The notes under the pieces were generated by a model. It was not told the DNA's origin. It was given only the letters and a program-made list of their open reading frames with translations, and ran no database searches. From positions 20,708,001 through 20,772,000 of the forward strand of contig NC_071331.1 of NCBI RefSeq assembly GCF_010183535.1: 64,000 nt of DNA, given 5' to 3'. The translations under genes and the position numbers were made by a program. This DNA comes from Caenorhabditis remanei (lineage: Eukaryota; Nematoda; Chromadorea; Rhabditida; Rhabditidae). The first letter of the stretch is position 1; each line of letters starts with the position of its first letter. Shown here piece by piece: positions 53,924 to 64,000 of the stretch.

Positions 53924-56664
53924 ATGTCATTTTTCAATCTGAAATTCTTGGTATCCTTTTTCTACTGTTCCGTTTCATTTATAATATATACTCTACTTAT
54001 AATAATGCTTTTGAAAAATTGGAAAGAATTCAAAAGTGCCTTTTTCCACATCGTCATTGCTGATTATCTATTTGTAAGTTCACACAAAACGCGTCAAAGG
54101 TGCGCCAGCGACTTCAAATCTCGGTTGGGGGTACCTGACTAGCACAGCTATCATGTCTTCTGTAGAAATACCCAGAAAAATGCGCCAAAGGCTCACCAGA
54201 TAGATACAATTTTGGAACTTTTAGAAAAACGCGCCGAAGGTGCGCCAGCGGTGTAGTTTTTTTTGGTGTTTCAGCGCGTTTTTGACTCAAATTTTTTGAT
54301 CGATCTTATTTTAAAACACCCTCAGCCAACCCAGAAGCGCCTCCGACACGCCATCCACCTTTTCCTGATTCCAGAACCTTCTAACATGGCTGAATTCAAT
54401 GATAACCCTCCGGCTACCGAATGGAACTTGCAAAACATGCATCATGTCTGAAATTTTCGGCGCTTTGGGAAAAGATAATCAGTATACCGGTGGTTTTTTG
54501 TATATTTGTTATCTTCTGCATTTCGGCAATGCCTATTTTCAATATGGAATGATTACGATGATGTCAGTGAACAGGGCGACCAGTATATTCTTTTATTTTA
54601 TTAATGAGAAGGTGGGTTTTAGGGGGAATAGTGTTGAAATGGGTGGATTTGAGTGAAAAATTTGAAAAAAGCGAGAAAAATCGACTAGACGCAGAGAAAC
54701 GAGAGTTTCTCGTTGTCTGCGTCTCTCTCCCTCTCTTTCTCATGGAGGAATCAAATCTTTGAAGCGTCGTAACTCCTCGGGATAGAATCCAATCAAAAAA
54801 TAATCAACTGCAAAAATGTAGATCATAAAATTTTGCACAATTTATTAGTTAACAACTTTTTGATAGCTCTTAGCCTTGCAGAGATATAGGCGGTTGAATT
54901 TTGGATGTGAGAGAGAAGGAGGGCGCAGACGACGAGACACCCTAGCTTCTCTGCGTCTCTCCACGTGAAAACTACAGCAAGAAAGCGCTAACTTGGTTTA
55001 ATTTTTTCCACAAAGTATACAGTTTTGGGAGAGTACAGTAGGAGTTTTTCCGGTAGATCAAATTTTGATTTTTGTGATTTTTGCAAGAATCACTTTTTCT
55101 GACATGTCATGGTTTACGCTCTGATAACCTCAAATTTGATCAGAAACCAAAAAATTACAAAGTAGATCATATGAAAATCATACGGAAATCCAAAACTCAT
55201 CTGGCGCTCAATTGGCGCGTTTTTCAAATTTTTCCAAAAAAATATTCAGATCTGGAAAATCCTATTCCCGATCCTACTCGCTCTTGTCATTGTGGTTACT
55301 GTATTTGGGACGCGGACTATTTTGGCTACAGTACCCTATTACACGTTCAATGAGGCGCTGGACATGTATACGATCAAGTCAGATTCGGTAAGTGTCAGTT
55401 ACAGTAATCCTGGATCCTGGATCTGGGGTCTAGGATCTAGGATCCATCATCTAGGAGCGGGCTACAGTAACCCGATCCTAAATTTTTTGGCTAGGTTACA
55501 GTAGCCCTATTTCAGCTACAGTACCCCTTTCCTTGTCCCTCTAGGATCCAGCTACAGTACCCTCAATCCTATTATTCCAGAACATTCTTCCCGCCTACTA
55601 CAACGTGATCTACTTCATGGCCTTTTCAGTTTCCCTATCCGTTTTTCTCAATGTGATATCTGTAATTCGTCTCAAAATCATACAACACAAAATATCCACT
55701 GTTGAACGGAACCTCCTATTGGTCACCATTTTTTCATCGATTATTCAGTGTTTTGCCGCAGGGAATACGGTAGGTTTTGGTCAAAGTTGAAAATGAGTGT
55801 GATATTTGGATTCAAAAAAACGAGAGCTTTCAGAAAAGTACCCACAAGCCTAGGTTTTGAGCAATTTGGGTCTCGACACGAAAACTACAGTACCCTTCCC
55901 CGTAAATCGTGTCGAGACCCGAATTACCTCAAACATAGGCTTGTGGGTACTTTTTTAAAAGCTCTTGACCTCCTGAATTCAAAAATCACATTTTTAGCCT
56001 TTAGGAACCTGCCAGAAAAGATTTTGAACTCAATTAAAAGATATATTTTGCAGTTCGTCCTCCAACTCGACCCAACGCGTACCACTCTGGCTGGACAGGC
56101 CGCCCAAGTTATCCTACCATTTGCCAGTGACTTTTTGACTATTTCTCAACCCTATGTACTCATTTTTTTGAGCTCAAAGGTATTTTACTTTTAAAAATTT
56201 TACCTTTTTTTGAAATTAAATAATTGAATTTCAGGTTCGCTCTGGTTTTATCCGAATGTACCTCAAAAGATATGCTAAGCAATTCAACGGAATGGCTTTC
56301 ACCAAGACTAATGGTGAGTCCGGGTTACTGTAGTTTTCCCGTCGAGACCCAAAATTCAAAATTAGTTTCATATTTGAATTCAGGTAGTCGAGAGCTTTCA
56401 GAAAAGTACCCACAAGCCTAGATTTTGAGCAATTTGGGTCTCGACACGATTTACGGGGGTTACTGTAGCTTTCGTGGTGGGACCCAATGTGCACGGAACC
56501 ATGGCTTGTGGGTACTTTTCTGAAAGCTTAGAACGAGCTGAATCTGAAAAATTTGACATTAAAATTTTTTGACTGCAAGAAAAAATTTTTCAGCCAAATT
56601 TTTTTTTACAGGATTCAAATCTGGTGTAGCCTCCCGCTCAACGTCTCAAGTCACTCGGTTCTAA
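53924..56664 (+). CDS. Srg-superfamily chemoreceptor (7TM GPCR), copy B
   Basis: Exons 53924-54073, 54375-54611, 55250-55387, 55581-55769, 56054-56179, 56235-56313 and 56612-56664 (972 nt, 323 residues). All donors are GT. The membrane layout is as in copy A, with exons 1 and 2 nearly identical between the two and exons 3-7 clearly diverged (FPILLALVIVVTVFGTRT against FPISLATVILCAVYFTRT). The C-terminal tail ends SRSTSQVTRF, against RTSQVQRI in A. The upstream in-frame ATG at 53906 precedes the TTTTCAG site, so ATG 53924 is preferred. Two introns (55770-56053 and 56314-56611) each contain one copy of the CCCACAAGCC foldback repeat. The gene faces the membrane-protein gene at 57.0 kb tail to tail. 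Confidence 0.85.
54685..54900. repeat. dispersed repeat, second copy
   Basis: GACGCAGAGAAACGAGAG, TTGTCTGCGTCTCTCTCC, CAAAAATGTAGATCATAAAA and AGCCTTGCAGAGATAT match 44490-44700 in the same order. It lies in intron 2 of receptor copy B; the other lies after the decayed receptor relic, so it may have been duplicated together with receptor DNA. Confidence 0.65.
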
Positions 56665-59600
56665 ATTTTTTTTTCTTTTCTTTTTTTTCTGTAAATTTAG
56701 ACTTTTATGATTTGCTTTAAATTAAAAAATTCTGAAAAAAAATTGCAAAAAAAAATTTATTCGAGAAAAATGGGCTATAATGCAAAAAAATCGATTTTTT
56801 CAATTATTTTGGAGAATTTTTTGAAAGCAAAAATGGGAAAAATTATAGTTGAGGTTCGGGAAAAGAATATACACAAGTTACAGTGGTACATACAATTTTT
56901 GTACAAAAAAAATTTTTTAGATTTTTTTTTTGGAAAATTTTAAAAAATCTAAGCGGTTTGCTATTGGGTGATAAATGTACAAAAAAGGCAATTTACAGAA
57001 TTATTTTCAAATTTTAAGAATTTCAGAATTCGGAAAAAAAGTTTTTAGGCACGTTGCCGAAGTTGAGCACGATGTTGGCTTCTCTTCTGAAGCCAATCGT
57101 CAGATGTCGATGGTTTGAACGATTTTTTTGGGATTGTTGGTTCTGAAAATTGGATGACTAGGGTACTGTAGGATTACTGTAGAAATTTGCGAATTTTTGA
57201 GCTAAAAATCATAAGAATCGGGTCAAAATTCACAATTTTAGACCGGTTTTTGTGATTTTTGGCCTAAAAATTCAAAAATTGTTTTGGCTTACTGTAAGTA
57301 GGAATCTTGCATGGAAGTGGTGCTTTGTACGCGATATGTTTCCGGCGTGGAGTGAATTTTGGAAGTTGGCGGGTATGACACTGATCGGTGGGTTTTAAGG
57401 CGCTTCTCATTGATTGGCTCGCTTTCTGAAAATTTAGAAATTTAAATTTTGTCTGTCTGTGTGTCGAGATGTCCATGAAACCACGATTTTTGGAATCAGG
57501 GAGTCGGGAGCTTTTAGAAAAGTACCCACAAGCCCAGGTTTGGGACAATTTGGGTCTCGACACGATTTACGGGGGTTACTGTAGTTTTCGTGGTGGGACC
57601 CAAGGCGCTCAGAAGCTAGGCTTGTGGGTACTTTTCTAAAAGCTCTCAGTATTTTGAATCTGGATAAAACAATGAAAACTTGGAAAATGTGGGTCTAGGT
57701 GAGAAAAAAATGTTTCAACGTTTTCTTGGGTTCCTACGCAAAGTTTTCTGATTTTTATTATAATATTCGAATTTAGCTTGCCAAGAGCTTTCAGAAAAGT
57801 ACCCACAAGCCTAAGTTCCGTGCAGATTGGGTCTCACCACGAAAACTACAGTAACCCCCCGTAAATCGTGCCGAGACTCGATTTCAACCGAATATAGGCT
57901 TGTGGGTACTTTTCTGAAAGCTCTCGACGCCCTGAATACAAATTTTTTATTTTCAGCCATTTCCTGCCACTCACCTTCCCACAAATATCATATTTCTCTG
58001 TGGTGATCACCGGTTTCGACTTCTTGAAGTTTCCCATTCCTCTCTTCTTCTCCGTATAAGTGAATCCACGTGGCATTACAGTATAATTTGGCGACGTATT
58101 GTAGATCACAGACGGCAAATTCTTCTGACACGTCCATTTCGATTGATTGACGTGGACGAAGCACGGCTGATGACGTGGCACCTGAGTTTTTCGGACACGG
58201 CGTGGCGAGAATGGAGCCGGAGGGACCGGGGCGAGGGCTCGACACTGAGCCCGTGATCTAGCATGAATCTGGGAGATATTGTGTTGGTAGTTGAGCCAAA
58301 CGTCGAAATCTACTTTGATTTTTGGGAATTCTTTTGGGATTTGCGAGATTTTCACTGGTTGGAAATGAGGAGCATCGGATTGTCTTCTCCAGTTGTATGA
58401 TCTGTTGGTGAGCATCTCCAAGACTTCGTAGCATTTAAGTTGAGGTGCTCTCTTGGTTTCACGCTGGAGGATGTTCTCGAGAAGGCGGAGACTGTTGCGG
58501 TCGGACTGGAAAATTGGAAATGTGCAAAACAGATTGAAAAACCGGATTCAGCTCGTCGAGAGCTTTCAGAAAAGTACCCACAAGCCTGGGTTCCGTGCAG
58601 GTTGGGTCCCACCGCGAAAACTACAGTAACCACCAAAAATGGGTTACTGTAGTTTTCGTGGTGGGACCCAATCGACACGGAACCTAGCCTTGTGGGTAAT
58701 TTTTTGAAAGCTCTTGACGCCTTGAATCTAGATAAAACAATGAAAACTTGGAAAATTTGGGTTTGGTTGAGAAAAATTGCTTCAAGTTTTGCTTGGGTTT
58801 TTTCAATTCAAAGCACAATTTTTCAGATTTTTATTGTAATATTCGAATTCAGCTCGTTGAGAGCTTTTAGAAAAGTACCCACAAGCCTAGGTTCCGTGCA
58901 GGTTGGGTCTCACCACGAAAACTACAGTAACCCTCAAAAATGAGTTACTGTAGTTTTCGTGTCAAGACCCGAATCGCACTAAACCTAGACTTGTGGGTAC
59001 TTTTCTAAAAGCTCTCGACGCCCTGAATTCAAAATTTTCAACTATTTCATCTCCTTACCCTCTGTTTTCTTCTCCATTTCCTCAACTCGGCACTCTCCTC
59101 CTCAATCTTAGTGATCCATTCATTCATCGATGGATAGCTCTGCAGGCTATCAATCATATGAAGATCAGATTGGACACCATGACTGAGACGATGATTCTGG
59201 TAGGTCAGAATCCACGAAGTGAAGATGTCAGCCAATGGGAATATCATAAAGAACATGATGACGGCGAGAAGCATACGGCAGACACGACGAGACTCGATGG
59301 GGTCTGCTGGAAGAAAAAATTGGGGTTTTGGGGATTCAGTGAAGCCTACTGTAGCAGGAAAAATACAGAAAGTTGAGACTAGAAGCTCAAAATTTAAGAT
59401 TTTCATGGGATTTTGAAGGTTTTTGGCTTAAAAGTTAGACAATTCAATGACGGATAAACTTGGTCTTAAAAATTATTATAATATTCGAATTCAGCTCGTC
59501 AAGAACTTTCAGAGAAGTACCCACAAGCCTAGGTTTGAAGCAAATTGGGTCTCACCACGAAAACTACAGTAACCCTTCCCCGTACATCGTGTCGAGACCC

Positions 59601-61465
59601 GAATCGCTCCAAACCTATGCTTGTGGGTACTTTTCTGAAAGCTCCTGCTCCGCCGAGTTCAAAAATTTTAAAATTTTAGTGATAATTATGAAACTGAAAA
59701 AGATACAGTAGTAATAAACGGTGTCTAGTTTAGGAAAAGTTTCGAAAAACTTTTCTTTTTTTTTGCTTCTCGCAGGTATTTTTGATAGTTTTAGTGTTTT
59801 TTAATCAATATTTGCCGTACTCCATAGAATTTATTGCAGACTACAAGAAAAATGATAGAAAAAACTGTCAATATTAACAAAAAAAAGTTAATTTTTCGAT
59901 TAAAAAATTTCGAATTTCTCTATCGATTTTTTTTTGGTTTTCAGCTGTTTTTACATTCAAAAATTGAATTTTCTCAAATTTTTTAACCTAAACACTTAGA
60001 AACCCTCTATCATGGTCCTCTCTAAGCCGATTTTTTTGATTTTAGGCTCAAAATAACCGCCAAATTCAAATCTATCGCAATTTTCATACCTAAAACGGTT
60101 AAAAACCGCCGATTTTTTCGATTTTCGGCTCAAAAAAACCGTAAAATTCAAATCTATCGCAATATTCATACCTTGAACCTCTTCATCCAACCAGTAATCC
60201 TGTTCCTTGCACGCTCTAATCGCCTCCTCCGTCTCCATATCATCAGTTTCAGCAATGATTTCTTCAACAATCTCCTCCTCATCACTCAAATCAGAATCCT
60301 CCGAATCGATGACGTCGTCGTCTTCAGATTCTTCAACTTCAGATTCCTCTTGAATCGCAATCTCTCCCTCTTCAACAATATCATCTTCCTCTTGTTCAAT
60401 ATCAGATTCTTCCTCCTCAGATTCTGAATCCACGGAGACGTCAGAGTCTTCAGAATCCTCGGAATCTGAATCCAACGACTTCTCTGATGCGGTGTCCTCA
60501 TCCTCATCAGAAGTGATGGGCTCTTCGACAATCGGCTCAGCGGTCTCAAGCTCCGCCCCCTCGTTGTCAGTGGAGTTCAAAGAGAAGTCATCGTCAAGGC
60601 GGTCTTCTGGAAATTTTACGGTTAATGGGTTACTGTAGGATTACTGTACCTTCTACAAGAGACCACGAATCGGTGGACGTCTCACTGTCACGACGTTCTC
60701 GTCGGGACAACATTATTATGCGTTTTGGTGGGTGAAATTATCCAATTGATCTGAAAATCTAGAATTTGGGGGACATCGGGACAAACAGATGGACAGAAAG
60801 AGGAGAGAAAAGTGACATCAGTGTGTGTCTGTGTTCAAAAATCGTGTTTTCTTGTTGTAAATCAAGAAATCATTAATGACAGTCAACAGTCAACAGTTCA
60901 AATGTTCTGTCTTGTTGTTGATGGCATTGAATAAGGTTACGAGGAAACAGATTACAGAATATTGATATTTTTGTGGAGGTGAGTAGCGGGAAAATGATGA
61001 AAATGTGAAATTCGGATTCAGGGCGTCGAAAGCTTTCAGAAAAGTACCCACAAGCCTATATTCGGTTGAAGTTGGGTGTCGACACGATTTACGGGGGGTA
61101 CTGTAGTTTTCGTGGTGGGACCCGAATCGCTCAAAACCTAGGCTTGTGGGTACTTTTCTGAAAGCTCTTGGAAAGCCAAACTTAAATATTATAATCAAAA
61201 TCAGCAAGATTGTGTCTTAAATTAGAAGAAAACCCTATGAAACTTTGAACTAGTTTGTTTTCCCAATTAGACTCACATTTTCCAAATTTTCATTGTTTTA
61301 TCTAGATTCAAGAGGTCGAATGCTTTCAGAAAAGTACCCACAAGCCTAGGTTTTGACAAACTTGGGTCCTACCACGAAAACTACAGTACCCCTAATACGT
61401 AAATCGTGTCGAGACCCAAATTGCTCCCAACCTTGGCTTGTGGGTACTTTTCTAAAAGCTCTTGA
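55821..61465. repeat. cluster of about nine CCCACAAGCC foldback repeats
   Basis: Each unit is about 140-160 nt: AGCTTTCAGAAAAGTACCCA, CAAGCCTAGG, then GGGTCTCGACACGAAAACTA, CAGTAACC, and the mirror image CCTAGGCTTGTGGGTACTTT, TCTGAAAGCT. Units lie at about 55821-55969, 56389-56532, 57505-57647, 57781-57928, 58555-58712, 58857-59018, 59495-59643, 61024-61170 and 61316-61463. All are in introns or flanks, none in an exon; I saw none in the first 55 kb. No constant target duplication was evident. Confidence 0.85.
57045..60713 (-). CDS. single-pass membrane protein with LIR-like motif, CCPG1-like layout
   Basis: Six exons: 60650-60713, 60172-60606, 59059-59306, 57975-58505, 57293-57425, 57045-57142; 1509 nt, 502 residues, all phases agree. 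Residues 16-24 (DSWSLVEED) fit an LC3-interacting motif W-x-x-V with acidic flanks. Residues 22-165 are dominated by Glu, Asp and Ser. Residues about 178-200 (MLLAVIMFFMIFPLAD core) are the only membrane helix, preceded by RR and RM; with no signal peptide this predicts type II topology. A short helical segment (about 225-275) follows, then a basic, Cys-containing region with five sequons (N283, N325, N369, N385, N389), consistent with the ER lumen. The layout matches vertebrate CCPG1, an ER-phagy receptor; this is architecture, not proven homology. The exon 5 donor GTAAGC is required to reach the last exon. Confidence 0.75.
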
Positions 61466-61710
61466 CTCCCTAAATCCAAAAATCACAGTTTCATAGATTT
61501 CCCGACACAGAGACAGACAAAATCTCTGGTTCAAGTGATAAAGGGTTTTGGAAATATACATAGGCTTAAGAGTTGTAACAAAACCTAGTCTTAACAGTCT
61601 CAAAATGTCAATTTCAGAGAAGAAACTGGAAATTTCCTGTTTGGAGAGCGGGTTTTTAAGCTAAAAATTCGATTTTTTCTATCCTAACAATCTGAAATTC
61701 TCAATTTCAG

Positions 61711-61779
61711 CTGGAACTCCGCAAAGTGATGCTCCGTCGAGCCCAGATCAACGGAATGAATGATTCGACGGGAATTTAA
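61711..61779 (+). other. orphan terminal exon candidate
   Basis: TCTCAATTTCAG precedes an open stretch encoding LELRKVMLRRAQINGMND then STGI and a TAA stop. The acceptor is excellent and the codon use looks coding, but no upstream plus-strand exon with a fitting donor was found in the preceding kilobase, which is filled by foldback repeats. It may be the tail of a gene destroyed by them, or a chance match. Confidence 0.3.
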
Positions 61780-62570
61780 AAAGAGTAACTGTGAAAATGA
61801 TCTACACGAAATGTCCCACATTTTGGTATAAAAATCATATCCCAAGTCCCCTAAGGGTGCCCAAAGTCCAAAAAAATCAAATTGAAAAGTGAAAATAGAA
61901 AAAAACCCAATCAGAGAGATAAGAATCATTGAAAAAAGACAAAAAACCTCGGCGTCTTTTGGTCATTTATAACATTTTGACTCGGTTCAAAAATTCATAG
62001 TGTAATACTGCGCAGTTTCTCTTCTCTTCACTCTCCACCTCCAGATGCCAAGGGGTCATATGATGAAGAGAAGAAGGGAAAGGTCACTTTTGTCTTCTTC
62101 TTTCTCTTCAGAGACAGTGCGAAAGAGAAATGGAATAGAATTAGACAGGTTTATGCCATTGGAAGCAGTAGAAAAAGAAGAAGGGGGAGACGCTTCATGT
62201 CTGCCATATGGGTCACATGGGAAGAGAAATCAGATGATTTCAAATGAGAAGGTCATGACAATGGAACTGTTTGGTTGGAAGAAGCTGAGGGGGAAGGAAC
62301 AAAGGGATGGAAACTATTGCAACATGTTCTAGTAAAATGAAATAGGAGCGGGATTCGTGAAGCAGAGAGAAATAATTTTTGATGGATGGGGGTTATCATA
62401 CACAAAAAGGACGAATTTTTGATAGTTTGAACAATTTCTCTAGGTGAAATGGTTGCAGAGATATGGTAGATTGAAGAAACTAATTAACAGATGATTACTC
62501 CGAAATTCAGCATATTGGACCGGAAACACTATGTTACCCGTTCGTGATGATTCTGTTTTTAGTTTTTAAG

Positions 62571-63021
62571 GAAAGTCTTTGGAGACGCCACTTTCAAACG
62601 AACGAAAAATTTGGTTATAGGTATTTTCGACCACGACGAGTCCACGAGTCCATTTCTGTAGTCAAAACCTGCTAAATATGTCTTCGAGCCGAGTTATGAG
62701 CTCTCAAACTTTTCATATGGTTAATCCTGTCTGCATGTAATTCCAAATCGACAAGTAGTATACGCTAGATATTCTAATTTTTGCAATGTACAAACACAGG
62801 TAAACCGTTGGGGAACATAAATGAAACCGCTTGATGATGCATATATGGCCGATAAGAAAATTAATGTGAAAAAGCTTGTCCATATGAAAAGTTCGAGAGC
62901 TCATAACTCGGCTCGCAGAGACATTTAGCAGGTTTTGAGTGCAGAAAGGAACTCTCCGTTGTCGAAACTGCCTATGACCAAATTTATAGGCCGTTTGAAA
63001 GTGGCGTCTCCAAAGACTTCC
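62571..63021. mobile_element. large palindrome (about 450 bp)
   Basis: GAAAGTCTTTGGAGACGCCA, CTTTCAAACG at the left pairs with GTTTGAAAGTGGCGTCTCCA, AAGACTTC at the right; the inner arms ACCTGCTAAATATGTCTTCG, AGCCGAGTTATGAGCTCTCA pair with GAGAGCTCATAACTCGGCTC, GCAGAGACATTTAGCAGGTT. The core (about 62725-62870) is single copy and includes the frame at 62713-62904, which I consider spurious. Confidence 0.8.
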
Positions 63022-64000
63022 CTTGTTAGTTGATTCAGTTAAAAATATCTTTAAACAGTTAAAAACGCTGAAAATTGTGCCAAATATACCAAAATGTAGA
63101 TCTCAACGAGTTTTATGTCCGTGACTTACTAAGATCCGGATGGCTACTTGTTAATGTGCCGTGGGCTTGGCTAAAGTTAAAAACATGAAGATCGTCAAAA
63201 AAATCATTCTAGCTCGGACCGCTGAAAACTGCCAAACAAGATTGTGCGATTTAACTTGGTCACTGTAGTTTCGTCACTGAACCCCAGAATTCGGATTTCA
63301 GAAAAAATTGAAGAATTTAATATCAATTTCAGTGTTTCTGGTCTATTAGAGTGGATACGGTAGCTGTATGATAACTTATAATTATAACATCTTTAAAGTC
63401 CCCCGACAGTTCCGGTGACACGAGGGTTTAGCACTCACATTGACTACTCAGGTGGGTTGGGTTCCTCGTGACTAACGATTTATTTTTCATATAGTTGGTG
63501 GCATTATGTTGTAAAACAAAAGCAGGGGGTTTAACTATTGAATAAGTCCGAGTCAGATGTTTGTTACGCAAAGAATTCAGTGTATAAAAAAAGATTGGAG
63601 CCACATTACGAAGGGAAGTTGCTAGTGAAAATACAAATTTCTCAAATCGAACTAATCATCATAAAATTCCCCATTTTTTTTCAATTAAAAACTAAATTTA
63701 TAGCTAAAAAATCTTAATTTGGGATCTAATCAGTCAACTGCGATTCAAAACCAGTGACTAGTTCTAAGAAAAGGATGAAATACTTCAAAAGAGACATAAA
63801 AAATGCAAAATTCTAAAACTACAAACTACAAAGTTAATCAAAACGAAATTTTTTGTATTTTGTTAAAAAAGAAATCATATTTTCAGGTGACCTTCGACCC
63901 TATCCAAGACTCACTAATATAAAATCACGTTTCAGAACTTGAGGGGTCGGGAGATATGCGCCTTTTGGGCCGCTGTATTACTAGCTTATATAGCTTTAAA

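Larger units (their letters stand above)
60714..64000. other. terminal intergenic region
   Basis: Contains two foldback repeats (61024-61170, 61316-61463), an orphan exon candidate (61711-61779) and a palindrome (62571-63021). The 95-codon plus frame at 62045-62332 (MPRGHMMKRRRERSLLSS) begins right after CTCCAG but has no partner exon, family motif or paralog, so I leave it uncalled. The remaining kilobase has no visible gene. Confidence 0.4.

Noticed and set aside
57264..57425. Terminal exon of the membrane protein ending KPKQFLNF
   Set aside because: GTAAGC at 57292 and an excellent acceptor at 57143 join in phase to a further exon ending LRQRA, so I prefer the six-exon model; the short ending remains possible as a retained-intron form.
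60173..60427. Plus-strand and second minus-strand frames over the acidic exon
   Set aside because: They are frame shadows of a low-complexity GA-rich coding exon; the chosen frame joins both neighbours in phase.
62045..62332. 95-residue basic ORF
   Set aside because: No motif, no paralog and no partner exon; AG-rich composition explains the length.
1..64000. CRISPR arrays, bacterial operons, ribosome binding sites
   Set aside because: The DNA is eukaryotic, with introns throughout; the 43-bp array has no spacers.

Overview
The window is nuclear DNA of a nematode, almost certainly a Caenorhabditis species. The grounds are short introns with GT...TTTCAG borders, acceptor-like TTTTCAG directly before several start codons (as in spliced-leader trans-splicing), AT-rich intergenic DNA, abundant TACTGTAG-type and palindromic repeats, and two lineage-typical expanded gene families: F-box/FBA_2 (fbxb-like) genes and Srg-superfamily chemoreceptors. 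The species cannot be fixed from sequence alone. All gene models were built by hand from reading frames, splice consensus and comparison among paralogs inside the window.

Region 1 (about 0.2-38 kb) is a birth-and-death array of one F-box family on both strands. The standard gene has three coding exons: the first part of the F-box; the rest of the F-box plus the long F-box-associated region; and a short C-terminal exon. All splice junctions fall in the same phase. Thirteen copies are open from start to stop. A subset carries an additional F-box half exon upstream, so the protein starts with two F-box half motifs in tandem. Eight further copies are truncated, frameshifted, interrupted or reduced to single exons. 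A conserved upstream block precedes nearly every copy and persists where the gene itself is gone. Inserted in the array are a 1.33-kb LTR-type element with a visible 5-bp target duplication, several foldback (MITE-like) elements, and a truncated secreted GH31 alpha-glucosidase N-terminus joined exactly to a broken F-box copy.

Region 2 (38-43.9 kb) has no convincing gene and is built of diverged foldback elements, GGCCCG-rich repeats and short tandem motifs.

Region 3 (43.9-57 kb) contains two intact tandem seven-transmembrane chemoreceptor genes of seven exons each, several decayed copies of their first exon, a small three-exon coiled-coil gene whose first intron holds four of those exon-1 remnants, and an 11-12 unit 43-bp tandem array with a 129-bp higher-order period.

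Region 4 (57-60.7 kb) holds one six-exon minus-strand gene for a single-pass membrane protein. It has an N-terminal LIR-like motif, a very acidic cytosolic arm, one transmembrane helix and a sequon-rich presumed lumenal domain. This layout resembles ER-phagy receptors such as CCPG1. A single foldback repeat family has at least nine copies in 5.7 kb, all in introns and flanks of this gene and of the second receptor. The last 3 kb are mostly intergenic, with one large palindrome and one orphan exon candidate.

The F-box proteins would act as substrate adaptors of SCF ubiquitin ligases and the receptors in chemosensory neurons. Nothing in the sequence ties the groups into one pathway; they share a locus type (a fast-evolving arm-like region) rather than a mechanism.
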